Origin: Oryza sativa Japonica Group
Taxonomy: Eukaryota > Streptophyta > Magnoliopsida > Poales > Poaceae
Reading direction: 5' to 3'
Length of the DNA stretch: 64,000 bases
NCBI RefSeq assembly: GCF_034140825.1
Contig: NC_089037.1
Span: 36,919,001 to 36,983,000 of the forward strand
Shown here: positions 42,506 through 54,465 of the stretch, piece after piece
Layout: every line of letters starts with the position of its first letter
How positions within the stretch are numbered: the stretch's first letter is position 1
Position numbers and translations under genes: made by a program
The notes under the pieces: generated by a model
What the model saw: only the letters and a program-made list of their open reading frames with translations
Told to the model about the DNA's origin: nothing
The model's database searches: none

Positions 42506-45393
42506 ATGGCGAAGAAGAACAAGGAGCCCGCGTCCGACGACGCCGCGGCCATCCGCACCCTCTTCTCCGCAGACAACCCCTTCCGCCGCAAGCCCTCCGA
42601 CGACCAGCCCGCTCCACCGGCGCCCACCGCCGCGGCGCCCCGAGGCAAGCACCCCGAACCCGAGGTCGCTGAGCCGTCCGCGAAGTCGCGCAGGGATGAG
42701 CCCCGGCGCAAGAGGAAGCGGGACGAGGTCGAGGCCGGCCACGAGCGGCGGAGGCTCGGCGGCGCACCCGCGCCTCCTCTTCCGGTCGTCGGGGAGAAGA
42801 GGAAGGTGCCCGAAGAGGTGGCTGCGGCGGCGGGGGCAGGGCAAGAGGAGGAGGAGGCGTTCGACGACGAGAGCAAGCTGCTGAGGACGGTCTTCGTGGG
42901 GAACCTGCCGCTCAAGACCAAGAGGAAGGCGCTCACCAAGGAGTTTGCGGCGTTCGGCGAGATCGAGTCCGTCAGGATACGCTCCGTGCCACTCACCGAC
43001 GTGAGCACCATTGCCCTGTGCTTCGTCTTCATCTTCGTCCTCCTCATGCTTATCTGTGCTGATTTGTGCTTTGCTGCAGACCAAGATTCCAAGGAAAGGA
43101 GCCGTCATAAAAGGAAAAATCAATGATTCTGTCGACAAGTGAGTGCATTCTTGCCTGTCTAGTATCAACTACGATTGTTTATGCCATTGCTTAAATAGAT
43201 GGCAGAGATAGCTACGAAATGCATTTTTTCCCCTATCCTTTATGCTTGCAATTTCAAATGGATTACATATGAACAGATTACAGCTGGTTGCAATTAGGAC
43301 ATTAGCATTGAAACACCGATTGAAATGGGCTTGCTCACACTTCTTTCTTTTCCTATCCTATCTCCTCCCCATTAGTTATAGCTTTACAATTCGCTTCTAT
43401 GCCCTGAACATTTATTAAGTTCTCTACCATTTGTTATACATGGTTAAATGCCCTGTTTTTTCACTCTCTTTTTTTACCACATTTCACCTTAAAGTGTTTT
43501 CCTTTAACTACTGTCTTGATATATACAAGTTATCTGTCCTATTTGGATTGCTAGTTGAATGTAGTATAGGAAACTTCTGAATCTCAACAGTGTTGATTGT
43601 GGCACAACTTTTATTTAGTGATATAACAAACAACTTTGGTGTAGCTTAGGAGTCAATATTCTGCAGTTTGTTTCTAATAGCGCGTGCTTTGTTTTTTTAC
43701 TGATGTGCCTATGTAATTATTTCTGCGTGCATGGAATACTTTCCTCGATCAACTAAAATCACCACAGCCCTTTACTTTGTCATTTTGGTTTCTACCTTCT
43801 GTGCTGTTTGAAGCAAAGGAGGAGATAAGTGACATGATTACCCAAATATATAATGGTGTACTAAGACCAAAAAGGCGCGTGCTTCGTATAGTTCCTTTAA
43901 GAGCATTTTGTTGATATTTCGTATTTTTCATGATCTGATGCCATCAACTCTGATATTCAATATATATCCCAGTTATTAGACGCCCATCAATGCACAAGGA
44001 CTATATATTGATTGTAAAATGTAATTGATTGTGCTGAGCAGCTGCATATGTCAAATGTATTGTTTGCCTAATGTTTCTCAGACTCATTTTGTCTGTACCT
44101 TTTCACCCTTTGCAGTGTACATGCCTATATTGTGTTCAAAGATGAGCAGGGTGCACGTGCTGCTTTATCTCATAATATGGCCCTGGTGAGTTGGCTTTCT
44201 TAGAACTGAAAACATGATTAGTTTATATATCTGGTATATAATTCAAAAACTTCTATGTTGTGCCTGATAAGATAGTTTTTCTTGATTTTGATACTTTCTA
44301 GTTTGATGGCAATCATGTCCGTGTCGATATGGCATGTCCACCTCGTAAGAAACTTAAAGGCGAAGGACCTCTTTATGACAGAAAGCGGACAGTTTTTGTT
44401 GGTAATCTTCCGTTTGATATAAAGGTGAGTATCATGTGGTCAGTATTGTATATGGTCTGTGTAATTCTTTTGAAGAAAAGGTCAGATTTATTTTTTTTAC
44501 TGGCATGTCAGGATGAAGAGGTGTACCAAAAGTTCTGTGGTTCCAGTGGTTCAGAAGGTGATGTTGAAGCTATACGTGTTGTTCGAGATCCAGATACAAG
44601 TCTAGGAAAGGGTATCGCCTATGTTTTGTTCAAGACAAGGGTACAATCTTTTACCTTCCTATTTCATCTGGTGCAGTGTGACCCACTAAATAAGTCAAAA
44701 CCCAGAAGTCCATTTGATGTATAATATGTTTGTCGATAAATGGCTTTACTATGTACTACGTGATTTTGAACATCATTTATTGAAGATGGTAGCATTAACC
44801 ATGCCATACAATTAAATGCTAGTACTGGAGGAAGACGATAACAGAAAGACTTCCTTGCTGAATTATGTATTCAGAACCAAGATAGCCAGTTGACGACTCA
44901 ATCATACACTTTTATGCTGACCATTTTAATATCTGCCATGCAGGAGGCTGCAAACACTGTCGTAAGAAAACAGGATTTCAAGATTAGAGATCGCCTTCTG
45001 AGGCTTGCACATGCAAAATCAGCTGATGCAACACCAAAGAAGACGACGGATGCTGGCAAAACAAAGGGTGGATCGAAACACAAGACAGCTTTAACACCAA
45101 GCAGCAAATCCCATGAAGGCAGTGACAAGACCAAACGGAAGGCGTCAACTTTGTCATACCAAGGCCTTAGGGCAAGCAAATCTGGTGTGGTGAAGAAGGC
45201 GAAGGTGAGCCAGCGTCCAAGTTACCAGGGGAAGCAGCAAGGCAGGACTAGTGAGACAGGACATGATGCTAGTTCTCAAAAAGCCAAGCGCCCTGCTGTT
45301 GCAGCAAGGAAGGCAAAGCAACTAGCCAAGAAACGCAAGTTGGATGCTCAAACTCCTGAAAATACACATCGGAGCAAAAAAGCAAAGAAGTAA
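42506..45393 (+). CDS. RBM34/Nop12-like nucleolar RNA-binding protein, 441 aa
   Basis: Exons 42506-43000, 43080-43138, 44116-44185, 44302-44424, 44512-44640 and 44944-45393 join in frame. A charged N-terminus with basic stretches (RRDEPRRKRKRDE) leads to RRM1 at about 127-219: RNP2 VFVGNL and RNP1-like HAYIVFKD. RRM2 spans about 237-317: VFVGNL and GIAYVLFK. The C-terminal 120 residues are Lys/Ser/Thr-rich with repeated KAK/KRK signals, as expected of a nucleolar protein. The order and the long loop in RRM1 match human RBM34 and yeast Nop12, a pre-60S factor. Role in 25S/5.8S rRNA maturation is inferred from the family. Without splicing at 44424 and 44640 the frames meet early stops, so the joins are well supported. 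Confidence 0.9.
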
Positions 45394-46140
45394 CCATCCT
45401 TAACTTGAAGATTGTCATCCTGTCTTTGTACAAGGGGGTTGAGTCAGATTTTGGACAAAATGAGCTCCTGACATTGTTAAACCCCATGCAAGAGTGATCT
45501 TGAAATGCAAGGCTGATACAAATTCGTAGTACTGTATTACTTAAATTAAAGTTTGCGCTCATGTATACTGACATTAATGTTGTTTTTTCCCTGTAACATC
45601 GTGCACTGATATCATTCATTCTGCTTTTGATTGAAATATTTGCATTTTAGCTTTGGTTGCTGCATATGTGCCAACCTTGTCCAGTTGTCCCCTGTGAGAG
45701 CATCAATATGCTTGGACATGAGCTTTCTACAGCATTCCAGTTAAATTGTCAAATTATTTGATGTTAGGTACGTACCATTTTGTGTATAAGTGCTGCTAAA
45801 TGCAAACTTGGAACATCCACTGTAAAACCGATGCTGAAGCGCTTACAGGTGCTGATAAAAATGAAGTCTTGTTCCATGATTCATCTCATATATTCCAGAT
45901 AATAACTCGAGTATGTAAGCAGATGCACATTCGTGGACTGGATATTAGGATGCATAATACCAACTTACATAATCTAATATACTCCAGTTCAAACTGGAAA
46001 TTAGAAGCAACTGATACAGTTCATACTACTAGTTGATAGTACTAAGTAGTAGGAGTACATTTAACGATCTAGTGTGATGATATTGCAGCAGGCAGCAGCA
46101 TTAGCACTAATTTAAATTAACGATCAGTCTGATTTGTGAA
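45394..46140. other. Convergent 3' gap
   Basis: Contains the RBM34-like 3' UTR and the NFD2-like 3' flank. No other gene seen. Confidence 0.5.
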
Positions 46141-46677
46141 TCACATTGCGGCTTTGGCTGATGCGGCGGTGAGCACGTGCAGCTTCCAGAAGACCTCCTC
46201 GGCGGCGTGGGTGCTGTTGGCGTCGACGGCGACGGCGCCGATGAGGGCGCGGAGGGCGCCGCAAACGACGGGTGGGGCGGTCGGTTTGGTCCCGGCGGCG
46301 ACGCGCACGATCGAGGGGATGCCGACGCGGGCCGCGGCCGCGACGCAGGCGGCCTCCCCGGACGCGTCGCGGGCGCGGCGGGAGACGGCGGAGGCGGAGG
46401 CGTCGTGGTCGGCCGCGAGGGCGCGGAGCGCGGCGGCGGACTGCGAGGCGGCGAGGCCGAGGACGGCGAGCGCGCGTCCGTTCTCGCGGGAGTAGGAGGC
46501 GTGCGTCATGGCGCGGCGCAGGAGGTCCGGGGCATGGAAGCGGTAGGCGATCTGGTTCTGGAGCGTGGCGAGCGCGGCGTCGAAGGGGGATGAGGAGGAC
46601 GGCAAGGCGTGCGAGCGAGAAGAGGGGATTGCGACGAGGATGACGACGAGGAGGCTGAGGACGTGAGCCATGCCCAT
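46141..46677 (-). CDS. NFD2-like RNase III-domain protein without catalytic acids, 178 aa
   Basis: Single GC-rich exon. Residues 1-24 form a signal-peptide-like segment (hydrophobic VLSLLVVILVAI, then SSRSHA). The remainder fits a single RNase III domain: LQNQIAYRFHAPDLLRRAMTHASYSREN (39-66), where helix one and the HxSY motif are clear. The signature that is normally LEFLGD reads L70-A-V-L-G-L75, so the catalytic Glu and Asp are Ala and Leu. The second acidic pair (normally xADxxEAxxGA) reads VCGALRALIGA, with Gly140 and Arg143. This resembles Arabidopsis NUCLEAR FUSION DEFECTIVE 2, an RNase III-like protein needed for polar nuclear fusion. It should be folded but not cleave RNA. The start MGMAHV could also be the next Met. 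Confidence 0.82.
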   Translation of the reverse strand: MGMAHVLSLLVVILVAIPSSRSHALPSSSSPFDAALATLQNQIAYRFHAPDLLRRAMTHASYSRENGRALAVLGLAASQSAAALRALAADHDASASAVSRRARDASGEAACVAAAARVGIPSIVRVAAGTKPTAPPVVCGALRALIGAVAVDANSTHAAEEVFWKLHVLTAASAKAAM

Positions 46678-46892
46678 CTATCTGCTCACTGACCCTTGAT
46701 TGATCCCAAGGAAATTGGTAAAGTGAAGAAGAGAATGTGGCGGCGGCCAAGGAAGACGATGATGAAGTTGGCGATCGAGTAAATTGCTAAATTGCCACTG
46801 TCAATTGATATCTACTACTCCTTAGGTGTTGCGCTAGAATATCATCGCAGACGATAATGCCCTTAGGTGTTTTTCTTTTCTCTCAAAGATAA

Positions 46893-47070
46893 ACATGGAG
46901 ATTAAGTTTTTTTACGCAAAACGATGTGGTATTAACGTATGATTTATTGAGTTTTAATTATTACAAACTTAAGAGATTGATTAATATGATATTTTAGAGC
47001 AACTTTCATATAGAAAGTTTTCGTACAAAACGCACCGTTTAGCAGTTTGAAAAGTTTGCCATGAAAATCT
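46893..47070. mobile_element. Decayed Tourist-like MITE fragment
   Basis: Shares 'caactttcatatagaaag', 'aaaacgcaccgtttagcag' and 'tttgaaaag' in order with the intact element at 1957-2205. The termini are no longer recognisable. Confidence 0.55.
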
Positions 47071-48037
47071 TAATCTTCATCCAGCTCTTATTGGAGAAAA
47101 GAACATGATCTTAGACTTCTTCTCCCTTCCCTTTAACATATGTTGGAGGTGCTTGCCAGCGGCCACCAAACGTCATGCTCACCATCCCGGCTCACCGACG
47201 TCGGCCTACGCTCCACTGTCACCAACTTAATGTACCGCCACTTTCATCCCCCCTCCCCCGCCAAACCTCTGTCATGCCACCTAACTACAACCACCGTTGT
47301 CGTACATTCGTCCTCGTCCGTGTCCTTCTTCAACGGCCTTCGCCGTCGCGCTGATGCAGGAGGAGCGATAAAGATTAGAAGAACCATGGCTGTGTAGCCG
47401 GGCGACGCGCGGCTCGACAATGGGGTGCCAACAGCGGGCTGGCTAGATACAATGCACATGTCTATGTCCCTCTCCAGCAGCACGCGATGACAACGGTCCA
47501 AGCCTTGAAAGAGAAAAAGAGGACAAGGGGCATTTCCGTCCATTCATATGGCAAGGACACTATAGCATGTAACATCTATTTGAAAGTGGCAATTTAACGA
47601 AGCTAAAATGCAGAATGGCATATGTGGCAAAACCCATGTTTGAAGATAGCACAATAGCAATTTTTTTGAGTGGGATCAGATAGGGTTGGATGAATCTAAA
47701 CGTGTTTCGATTAAAGAAAGACGAATCCAAATTCACAATCTCAAAAGGAGGATGCTTTTGGTAGATGAAGTCCACTGACATATCTTCTCGGGACAGACAC
47801 ATCACATGTCTAGTCCTATCTCTCTGTATAGTTAAGCTAAGGTTGTCCTCTCTCTATAAAAAAAATAATGTCGTACATGATGTAACACACTCTACTATAG
47901 CGAATCTGAACACATCTAGACATACTGTCCAGATTCGTTGTATTAGAATGTTTCATGTCTTGGACGAGGTTAGTTTATTTTGATAAAGGGAGTAAGTACT
48001 TCATCAATTTCAAAAACAAACCTACGCATAAATGTGA

Positions 48038-48322
48038 GGCCCTGTTCAGATCCTTTTGCCATTTTGGAGCACTTTTTGCTATTTTGGATCTAAACACTAG
48101 TAGCAAAAGTTGGCGATTTGCCATTTACCATTTGCTAGGCCATAGTAGCAAATTGTGCCAAAAAGTGCTTTGGGACCTCTCTCTCTCCACTAAAAAGTGC
48201 TAGAATGGCAAAAGTTTAGGATGCATCTAAACACCAACTAGTACTTTTGCAATGCCAAAACTTTTGCCACCAAAACTTTTGCTATTTGCTATTTGCTATT
48301 TCAAATGGATCTAAAAATGCCC
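48038..48322. mobile_element. MITE with GGCCCTGTTCAGATCC ends
   Basis: The left end GGCCCTGTTCAGATCC mirrors the right end GGATCTAAAAATGCCC. The inner arms 'ttttgccattttggagcac' and 'gctatttgctatttcaaa' repeat the same theme, so the element is built from related AT/GC short repeats ('ttttgcta', 'ttgccatt'). Confidence 0.65.
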
Positions 48323-49114
48323 TTGATATATCATATTACAATTTACAACGAAACGAACATGTTTGTGTTAAGATTTATTTATTTTTTTTGGGAACGGAGA
48401 GAATACGTAGGATAAGGCTATGAGTAAGTAGGATAGTGGCGAGATGACCCCTGCCTGCCTGAAGTTCGCTTTCATGCGTATATGCAATGTATCAATCGTA
48501 TGACATATGTCTAGCTAGGTGTAGGTGTCATACATGTTTGTATTATAGGTTGGTTTCTACAATAGTTGTTTGTTATAAAAAAAGTTTTTTTTTATTAAGA
48601 AAAGGTGACCGCAAGGAAAACAATAAAAAGTTATTCTTAAGATAAAAATCAGATTATTTGGAGGGATAATTTTCATGGGCGTGCGAACAAACAAACGGAA
48701 GGATTGATACAGATATGTTTACGGCGGAGTGGAGGACGGCGACGGGGCAGCGCCGTTAGGTAGGTCGCAGTCGCAGCCGCAGCGGCAGCGGCAAAGCAAA
48801 GAAGAGCAAAATTACAGAAACACCCTCGTCGGAGAAAAAAGAAAAGAAAAGGCCCATCCCCTGTTGTTCTTGTGGATGGGTTGGTTTCTTCTCTGCGGCC
48901 TGCCGTCTCTCTCTCTCGTCTCGTCTCCTTCCCACTAGCAGCCGACGACGAGCCCCCAAAAAACCTAGCGCCGCCCGCAACCCAAATCCCAAATTCCCCA
49001 CCCTCAAATCCCCCCCTACCCACGGGCCCCGATCCCACGCCTCCCCCTAACCCTACCCATGCTCACGCTGTCGCGCCCCTGACCCTCACCACGCCTCCCC
49101 ATACGGATCGCCTC

Positions 49115-52021
49115 ATGGAGGCCGCCGTTGCTGCTGCGGCTGCGGCCGCCGGGGCGGTGACGACGGCGGTCGCGCCTCCGCCCGGCGCGGCGGTCAGCAA
49201 CGGGGTGGCGACCGCGCCGCCGCCGTTCCTGATGAAGACGTACGAGATGGTGGACGACCCGGCCACCGATGCCGTCGTCTCATGGGGCCCCGGGAACAAC
49301 AGCTTCGTTGTGTGGAACACCCCCGAGTTCGCGCGCGACCTCCTCCCCAAGTACTTCAAGCACAGCAACTTCTCCTCCTTCGTCAGGCAGCTCAACACCT
49401 ACGTACGTCCCCCCCCCCCCCCCCCCCATTCCTCTTTCTTCCTACTCTACTCAAAATACACAAGGATCCCTCCACTATTGCTTTAGCTGCTTTGGGAAGT
49501 TATTTCTTACTTCGCACAATCCACCATCACGATACTTACTGCTTTCATTTGCTACCTTCAATACTTATTGGAGACTAGTTACTCCGGATTCCATTCTTTG
49601 GTGACACACATATCGACCGGCTTTAATACTTTCCCCTTTTGGGGCACCGTAGATCTGGATGTCACCTAGGGGGATTCATAACTCTAATCCAGCACACTTT
49701 TAGACCATCTTTAATTCTACAGCACTTGATACATCTTATGGTTTTGTTAGGCCATCGTACCTTTATTCATAGTTATTCAGTCCAAAATTTTGAGGTTTCG
49801 TCCCCAAACTACAGCGTATATATTTAATGAGCCAACATCTATGGCACTTCTGCAGAGGCTTGACTGTCTCTCTTGAACAATTACAGTATGCACATCTTAA
49901 TTCCTCATGCCTTCTTTTAACAAGAATGAAAAAGTTGGTTTTTTTGAGTATGTACATCTTACTTGTTCACGTCTTCTTTAAACAAGAATGAACAAGTTAC
50001 ACAGAGAACAAAGCATCCTCACGCGAAGCAGGTTTAAATGCTAACCGAAAGCTCATAGTTTCACGCACATATAGATATAGGTATTCTTGTTTTGTCATCA
50101 ATTGTGCAACTACCACTGCTTCAAAATCACCATCTGTGATACCTCCTGTGAAGGACTGTCTATTTCAGGTAGACGGTTTTTATGAGATCGTTTGTAGTTT
50201 GCACCTTTCTGATGATTGTTGAACCAGAAGTAACTACACCTTAATGGATTAATGAGCCTATATGAGATTTGAGTCTGATCTTTTAGAACTTTATTACCAG
50301 GCAAGATAGATAACTTTCTTCTTGCCGATATAAGTTTTTCTCAAGCTGAATTAACAAACACACGGTTGATATGTGCTTTTGCAACTAGCAATTTATTGGT
50401 CCTATTCAGTTGGCTGGGGCCTTTATGGCATTTGCAAATATATCTATTACACCAGTACTGCTTGTGCATCCTGTGGTAGTTTTCTTCCCTAATGTGGCCA
50501 ATCAGCTGTTTCCTTGTGAACTACAAACAGTTTTAAGTGAATCATGGACAGTTTGTACTGGTTGTCTTGTCTGTTTTTTCTTTGGTTCATCTTTTCTTGA
50601 TCCTGCTAATACACTCAGAATCACTTAAGCCGAACAGATAAACTGTGCTATTTACATTAGCCCTTCTAATGATATTACTACTTCTGTAATCATATAACAC
50701 TCAGTCAGAAGTACTTGTACCGGGCAGATACACTGTGCCATGTACGTTAGCCGGCCTCTAACGATCTCATTGGTGCACTTATGAGCAGGGATTTAGGAAA
50801 GTTGATCCAGATAGGTGGGAGTTTGCAAACGAAGGTTTTCTTAGAGGACAAAAGCATCTACTGAAGACCATCAACAGAAGGAAACCAACTCATGGAAACA
50901 ACCAAGTTCAGCAGCCTCAGTTGCCAGCTGCTCCTGTACCTGCTTGCGTAGAAGTGGGGAAGTTTGGGATGGAAGAAGAGATTGAGATGCTCAAAAGGGA
51001 TAAAAATGTTTTAATGCAGGAACTTGTCAGGCTGAGACAACAACAGCAGACAACAGATCATCAGCTGCAGACTTTGGGCAAGCGTCTTCAAGGAATGGAG
51101 CAACGGCAACAACAAATGATGTCTTTCCTGGCTAAGGCAATGCATAGTCCTGGCTTCCTAGCACAATTTGTACAGCAAAACGAAAACAGCAGAAGAAGAA
51201 TAGTTGCTAGTAACAAAAAGAGGAGGCTACCAAAGCAGGATGGTTCGTTGGACTCTGAAAGTGCTTCATTGGATGGACAAATAGTAAAATATCAACCTAT
51301 GATCAATGAAGCAGCCAAAGCGATGCTAAGGAAGATCCTAAAGCTAGATTCTTCACATAGATTTGAATCCATGGGCAATTCAGATAATTTCCTTCTTGAG
51401 AATTATATGCCAAATGGTCAAGGTCTTGACAGCTCTTCATCAACTCGGAATTCTGGTGTTACCCTTGCAGAGGTCCCAGCTAACTCAGGTTTGCCATATG
51501 TAGCTACAAGCTCTGGACTTTCAGCTATTTGTTCAACTTCGACTCCTCAGATTCAGTGCCCAGTTGTTTTGGACAACGGCATACCCAAAGAAGTTCCAAA
51601 CATGAGTGCGGTGCCTTCTGTTCCGAAGGCTGTGGCTCCAGGCCCAACTGATATCAATATTCTGGAATTCCCAGATTTGCAAGATATAGTAGCTGAAGAA
51701 AATGTTGATATTCCTGGAGGGGGCTTTGAAATGCCTGGTCCTGAGGGTGTATTCTCTTTGCCTGAAGAAGGTGATGATAGTGTTCCCATTGAGACTGATG
51801 AGATTTTGTACAACGATGACACCCAGAAACTTCCTGCTATCATTGATTCTTTCTGGGAACAGTTCCTGGTGGCTAGCCCTCTATCTGTTGATAATGATGA
51901 AGTCGATTCAGGTGTACTAGACCAAAAGGAAACACAACAGGGGAATGGATGGACCAAAGCTGAAAACATGGCTAACCTTACAGAACAGATGGGCCTCCTG
52001 TCATCACACCATACAGGATGA
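49115..52021 (+). CDS. HSFA1: Heat shock transcription factor HSFA1, 506 aa
   Basis: Exons 49115-49402 and 50789-52021. The DNA-binding domain spans about 35-128 ([14 protein letters not shown] ... [30 protein letters not shown]); the intron falls after LNTY, the position conserved in all plant HSFs. A linker leads to the HR-A/B coiled coil at about 153-222 ([21 protein letters not shown] ... [15 protein letters not shown]), with the class A insertion. The [12 protein letters not shown] is at 238-246. An AHA activation motif [12 protein letters not shown] sits at 449-460 and a C-terminal export signal NLTEQMGLL at 492-500. Class A1 factors are master activators of the heat response. 506 aa equals my memory of rice HSFA1. 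The reading frame is open upstream to an ATG at 48872. Confidence 0.96.
49409..49427 (+). repeat. C19 homopolymer next to the HSFA1 5' splice site
   Basis: Nineteen consecutive C residues begin six bases after the exon 1 border (GTACGT). The template strand is therefore G19. Such a run is prone to slippage, so the length in any assembly is uncertain. Confidence 0.9.
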
Positions 52022-54465
52022 TGAGGTACAATAGGACATACTTAGCCACCATTTGTCAAGGTACCCTGGGATCTCGGTAATAAACTCCCACATCATCACC
52101 TACCCTTATGTCTATGTTATGTTCTATCATTTTGCTGAAACAATACTGAAACGTCACCCTATATGTGGGAGGATACTAATCTTCCACCTATGAAACACGG
52201 TTTACCCGAGGGGTTTACCTGCTTGTATCTAGGTTTGGCAGGCGTAAGAATTGATCAATGGTAACTTGTCAAATCTGTATGATAGCTACTTTGTGTTGTA
52301 GCTACTGATAGCTTTTTTTTTTTGTTCTTGCCTGCTCTATCTGATTGCAACTAACTTCTGGTAGTACTGGCAGTCTGCCACACTGTATTGATTCCAAAAT
52401 TAAGTAACTTTGACTGTTTCAGATTCTGGCATTGATTGATTCCTGCCGGTGTAGCCGAACGGGAAAGTGAGGGCACTTCTCATAACTTCACTGAACTCAG
52501 CAACTTATATGATATGCTTAATAAGACAGGTTGAATCAATCGAAGTCCTTTTCACCAGTGTTATTTGAAAACACATTTGCATTTATTCTGCTGTATTTTT
52601 CCTCTTGCACAAGATAAGATTGAAGCATTTCTTGCAACTGATAATGTCATGTTTAAGTGGTACAAGCCGTTCATCTGTGCACTGACCTGGTAGCATTAGA
52701 AGCCATTGTTATTGAATCATGGTGGTTGCATTTTTCTTGTCTGTATAGTTTTAGAGTCCATTTTCCAGCATTTTGGTATAATATTGGGAAAAGCAGCATG
52801 GGCAATTCATCAGGAGGTGCCTTTGTTTTCAACAATGCTTTTATTTCCTTTTTGACTTGGTAGGAGTAAGAGCTTTGCGTGGGTCAATGTTTTGGTAAGT
52901 AGTAAAAGTTGTGGATTAGTATTTGTTTGATACTGCATTAAAAAAATGATTGAATGATTAGTGAAATGCTGGGCTAGTTTGATTTGTTTGTCACAGGGGG
53001 TGTACTTTATGTCGGGAAAATGTAAGCAGTCGTCACATGCTCTTTGTTTTATTGTCTACCCTGTTGTGATAAGATAAACTCGCGTCGTTTCTCTCTTTTT
53101 CCTTTTCTCTTTCTCTTTCTCTTTTTTTTTCGTAAAGGATGTTTATTAGGTGCCGACCCAGCCAACATTTTCGTGCAGAGGAAAAAAGGGGGGAATGAAC
53201 ATCGCCCCCACACATACAACGAGGGCAGGTAGAATAGACTACAAACAGGGGTTTGTTTGGGCTGTTTGGAATGCACAGAAAAGAAATATACTATGTGGTA
53301 GTATTGTGTTAGGAGAAAATTAACGGGGATTATCAATCTGTGTATGGATTGGACGATATGCAGGGTCCAGACTAGACACTAGAGAAAGGGGGCTTTAAAC
53401 CGCAAGTGGTTTCAGATTTTTGTCAAAAGGGGAATGCCTGCCTGCTGGGACAGAGATTACAAACCCCATGTAGAGTACCTATCAACATTATTATCATTAT
53501 GGAATCATCATTATAGTATAGTACAACACATATGTAATGTAGTATTTGGGATGAAGGGAAGCGATGGAATAATATGCACGGTCCTGGGGATTAATGTATA
53601 ATTAGTTGTCTTTAATTGAATCAATGCCCTTGCAATGCTTGCTTTCGGTGCGCATAATACCAACCCAGCTGAGCCTGAGGCAGAGCCAAACAAAAACAAA
53701 AGGTTGAGGGAAAAGGAGGTGGAAATGGAAGACAGCAAAGCACCAGCGCATGCAGACGATGGATGGAGAAGTTGGAACAAGCATTATGCATTGCAGCATC
53801 AGCTGCCTAATTATAGCTTAATACTGCCAATAATGATGGGATGAATTTGCATCATCATCATCATTATCTCCTCTACTTAACTTTACAGGGCAGAGCTGGC
53901 TGGAATATATTAGCTATATCTATACGAATACGATCATCATTCATCAACCACAACAAGTACGCATTTCGATTATCTGATCTGAGTTGGATCGAACGTACTG
54001 CAGACTGCCTGCGCGCGGCTCACTCTCAACTCCCACATGCACACTTAACCACCGCAATTAATTAGTAGTAGCACGTAATTCAATTGTGACCAAATAAGCA
54101 ACTGGAGTACCTCTGTATATGCAGCTGCTTTCTTCTCATCAATCCATCATCGCACCATCACTAACTAATTAAGCATCAATCCAACTAACAACATACTTGT
54201 ACCAATGATCAGATAGCCAGATCGACATCAAATAGGATAAACCAACAAAGGATTACCTATTGATAGATTTATAGTTAATGGTTAATTAAGACCACGGTTA
54301 TAACTGTTCGTCGTGAAGAAGCAGCAGTAACAATAAATTAATCTCTATCATCAGGGGGTACTAATTACAGTATGATCGATGTACGCATGTGAAGGAAGCA
54401 AAATTAATCAAAGAATTATGATGGAGCTAGAGCCTCATCATAGAATAGAATATTCTAATCAAAGA
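52022..54465. other. Convergent gap after HSFA1, no gene seen
   Basis: Holds the HSFA1 3' UTR (to about 52450) and the XTH 3' flank. A CT-rich run at 53090-53130 ('cctttttctctttctctttc'). Short open frames only, none with a domain. Confidence 0.55.

Larger units (their letters stand above)
46678..49114. other. Gap between NFD2-like 5' end and HSFA1
   Basis: Holds a decayed Tourist-like fragment near 46893-47070 and a GGCCCTGTTCAG MITE at 48038. The stretch 47120-47560 is GC-richer with a 99-codon frame on the minus strand but no domain. 48700-49114 is the HSFA1 promoter and 5' UTR. Confidence 0.5.

Noticed and set aside
47140-47543. Possible gene fragment in GC-richer patch
   Set aside because: Overlapping frames on both strands, no recognisable domain and no splice-linked exon.
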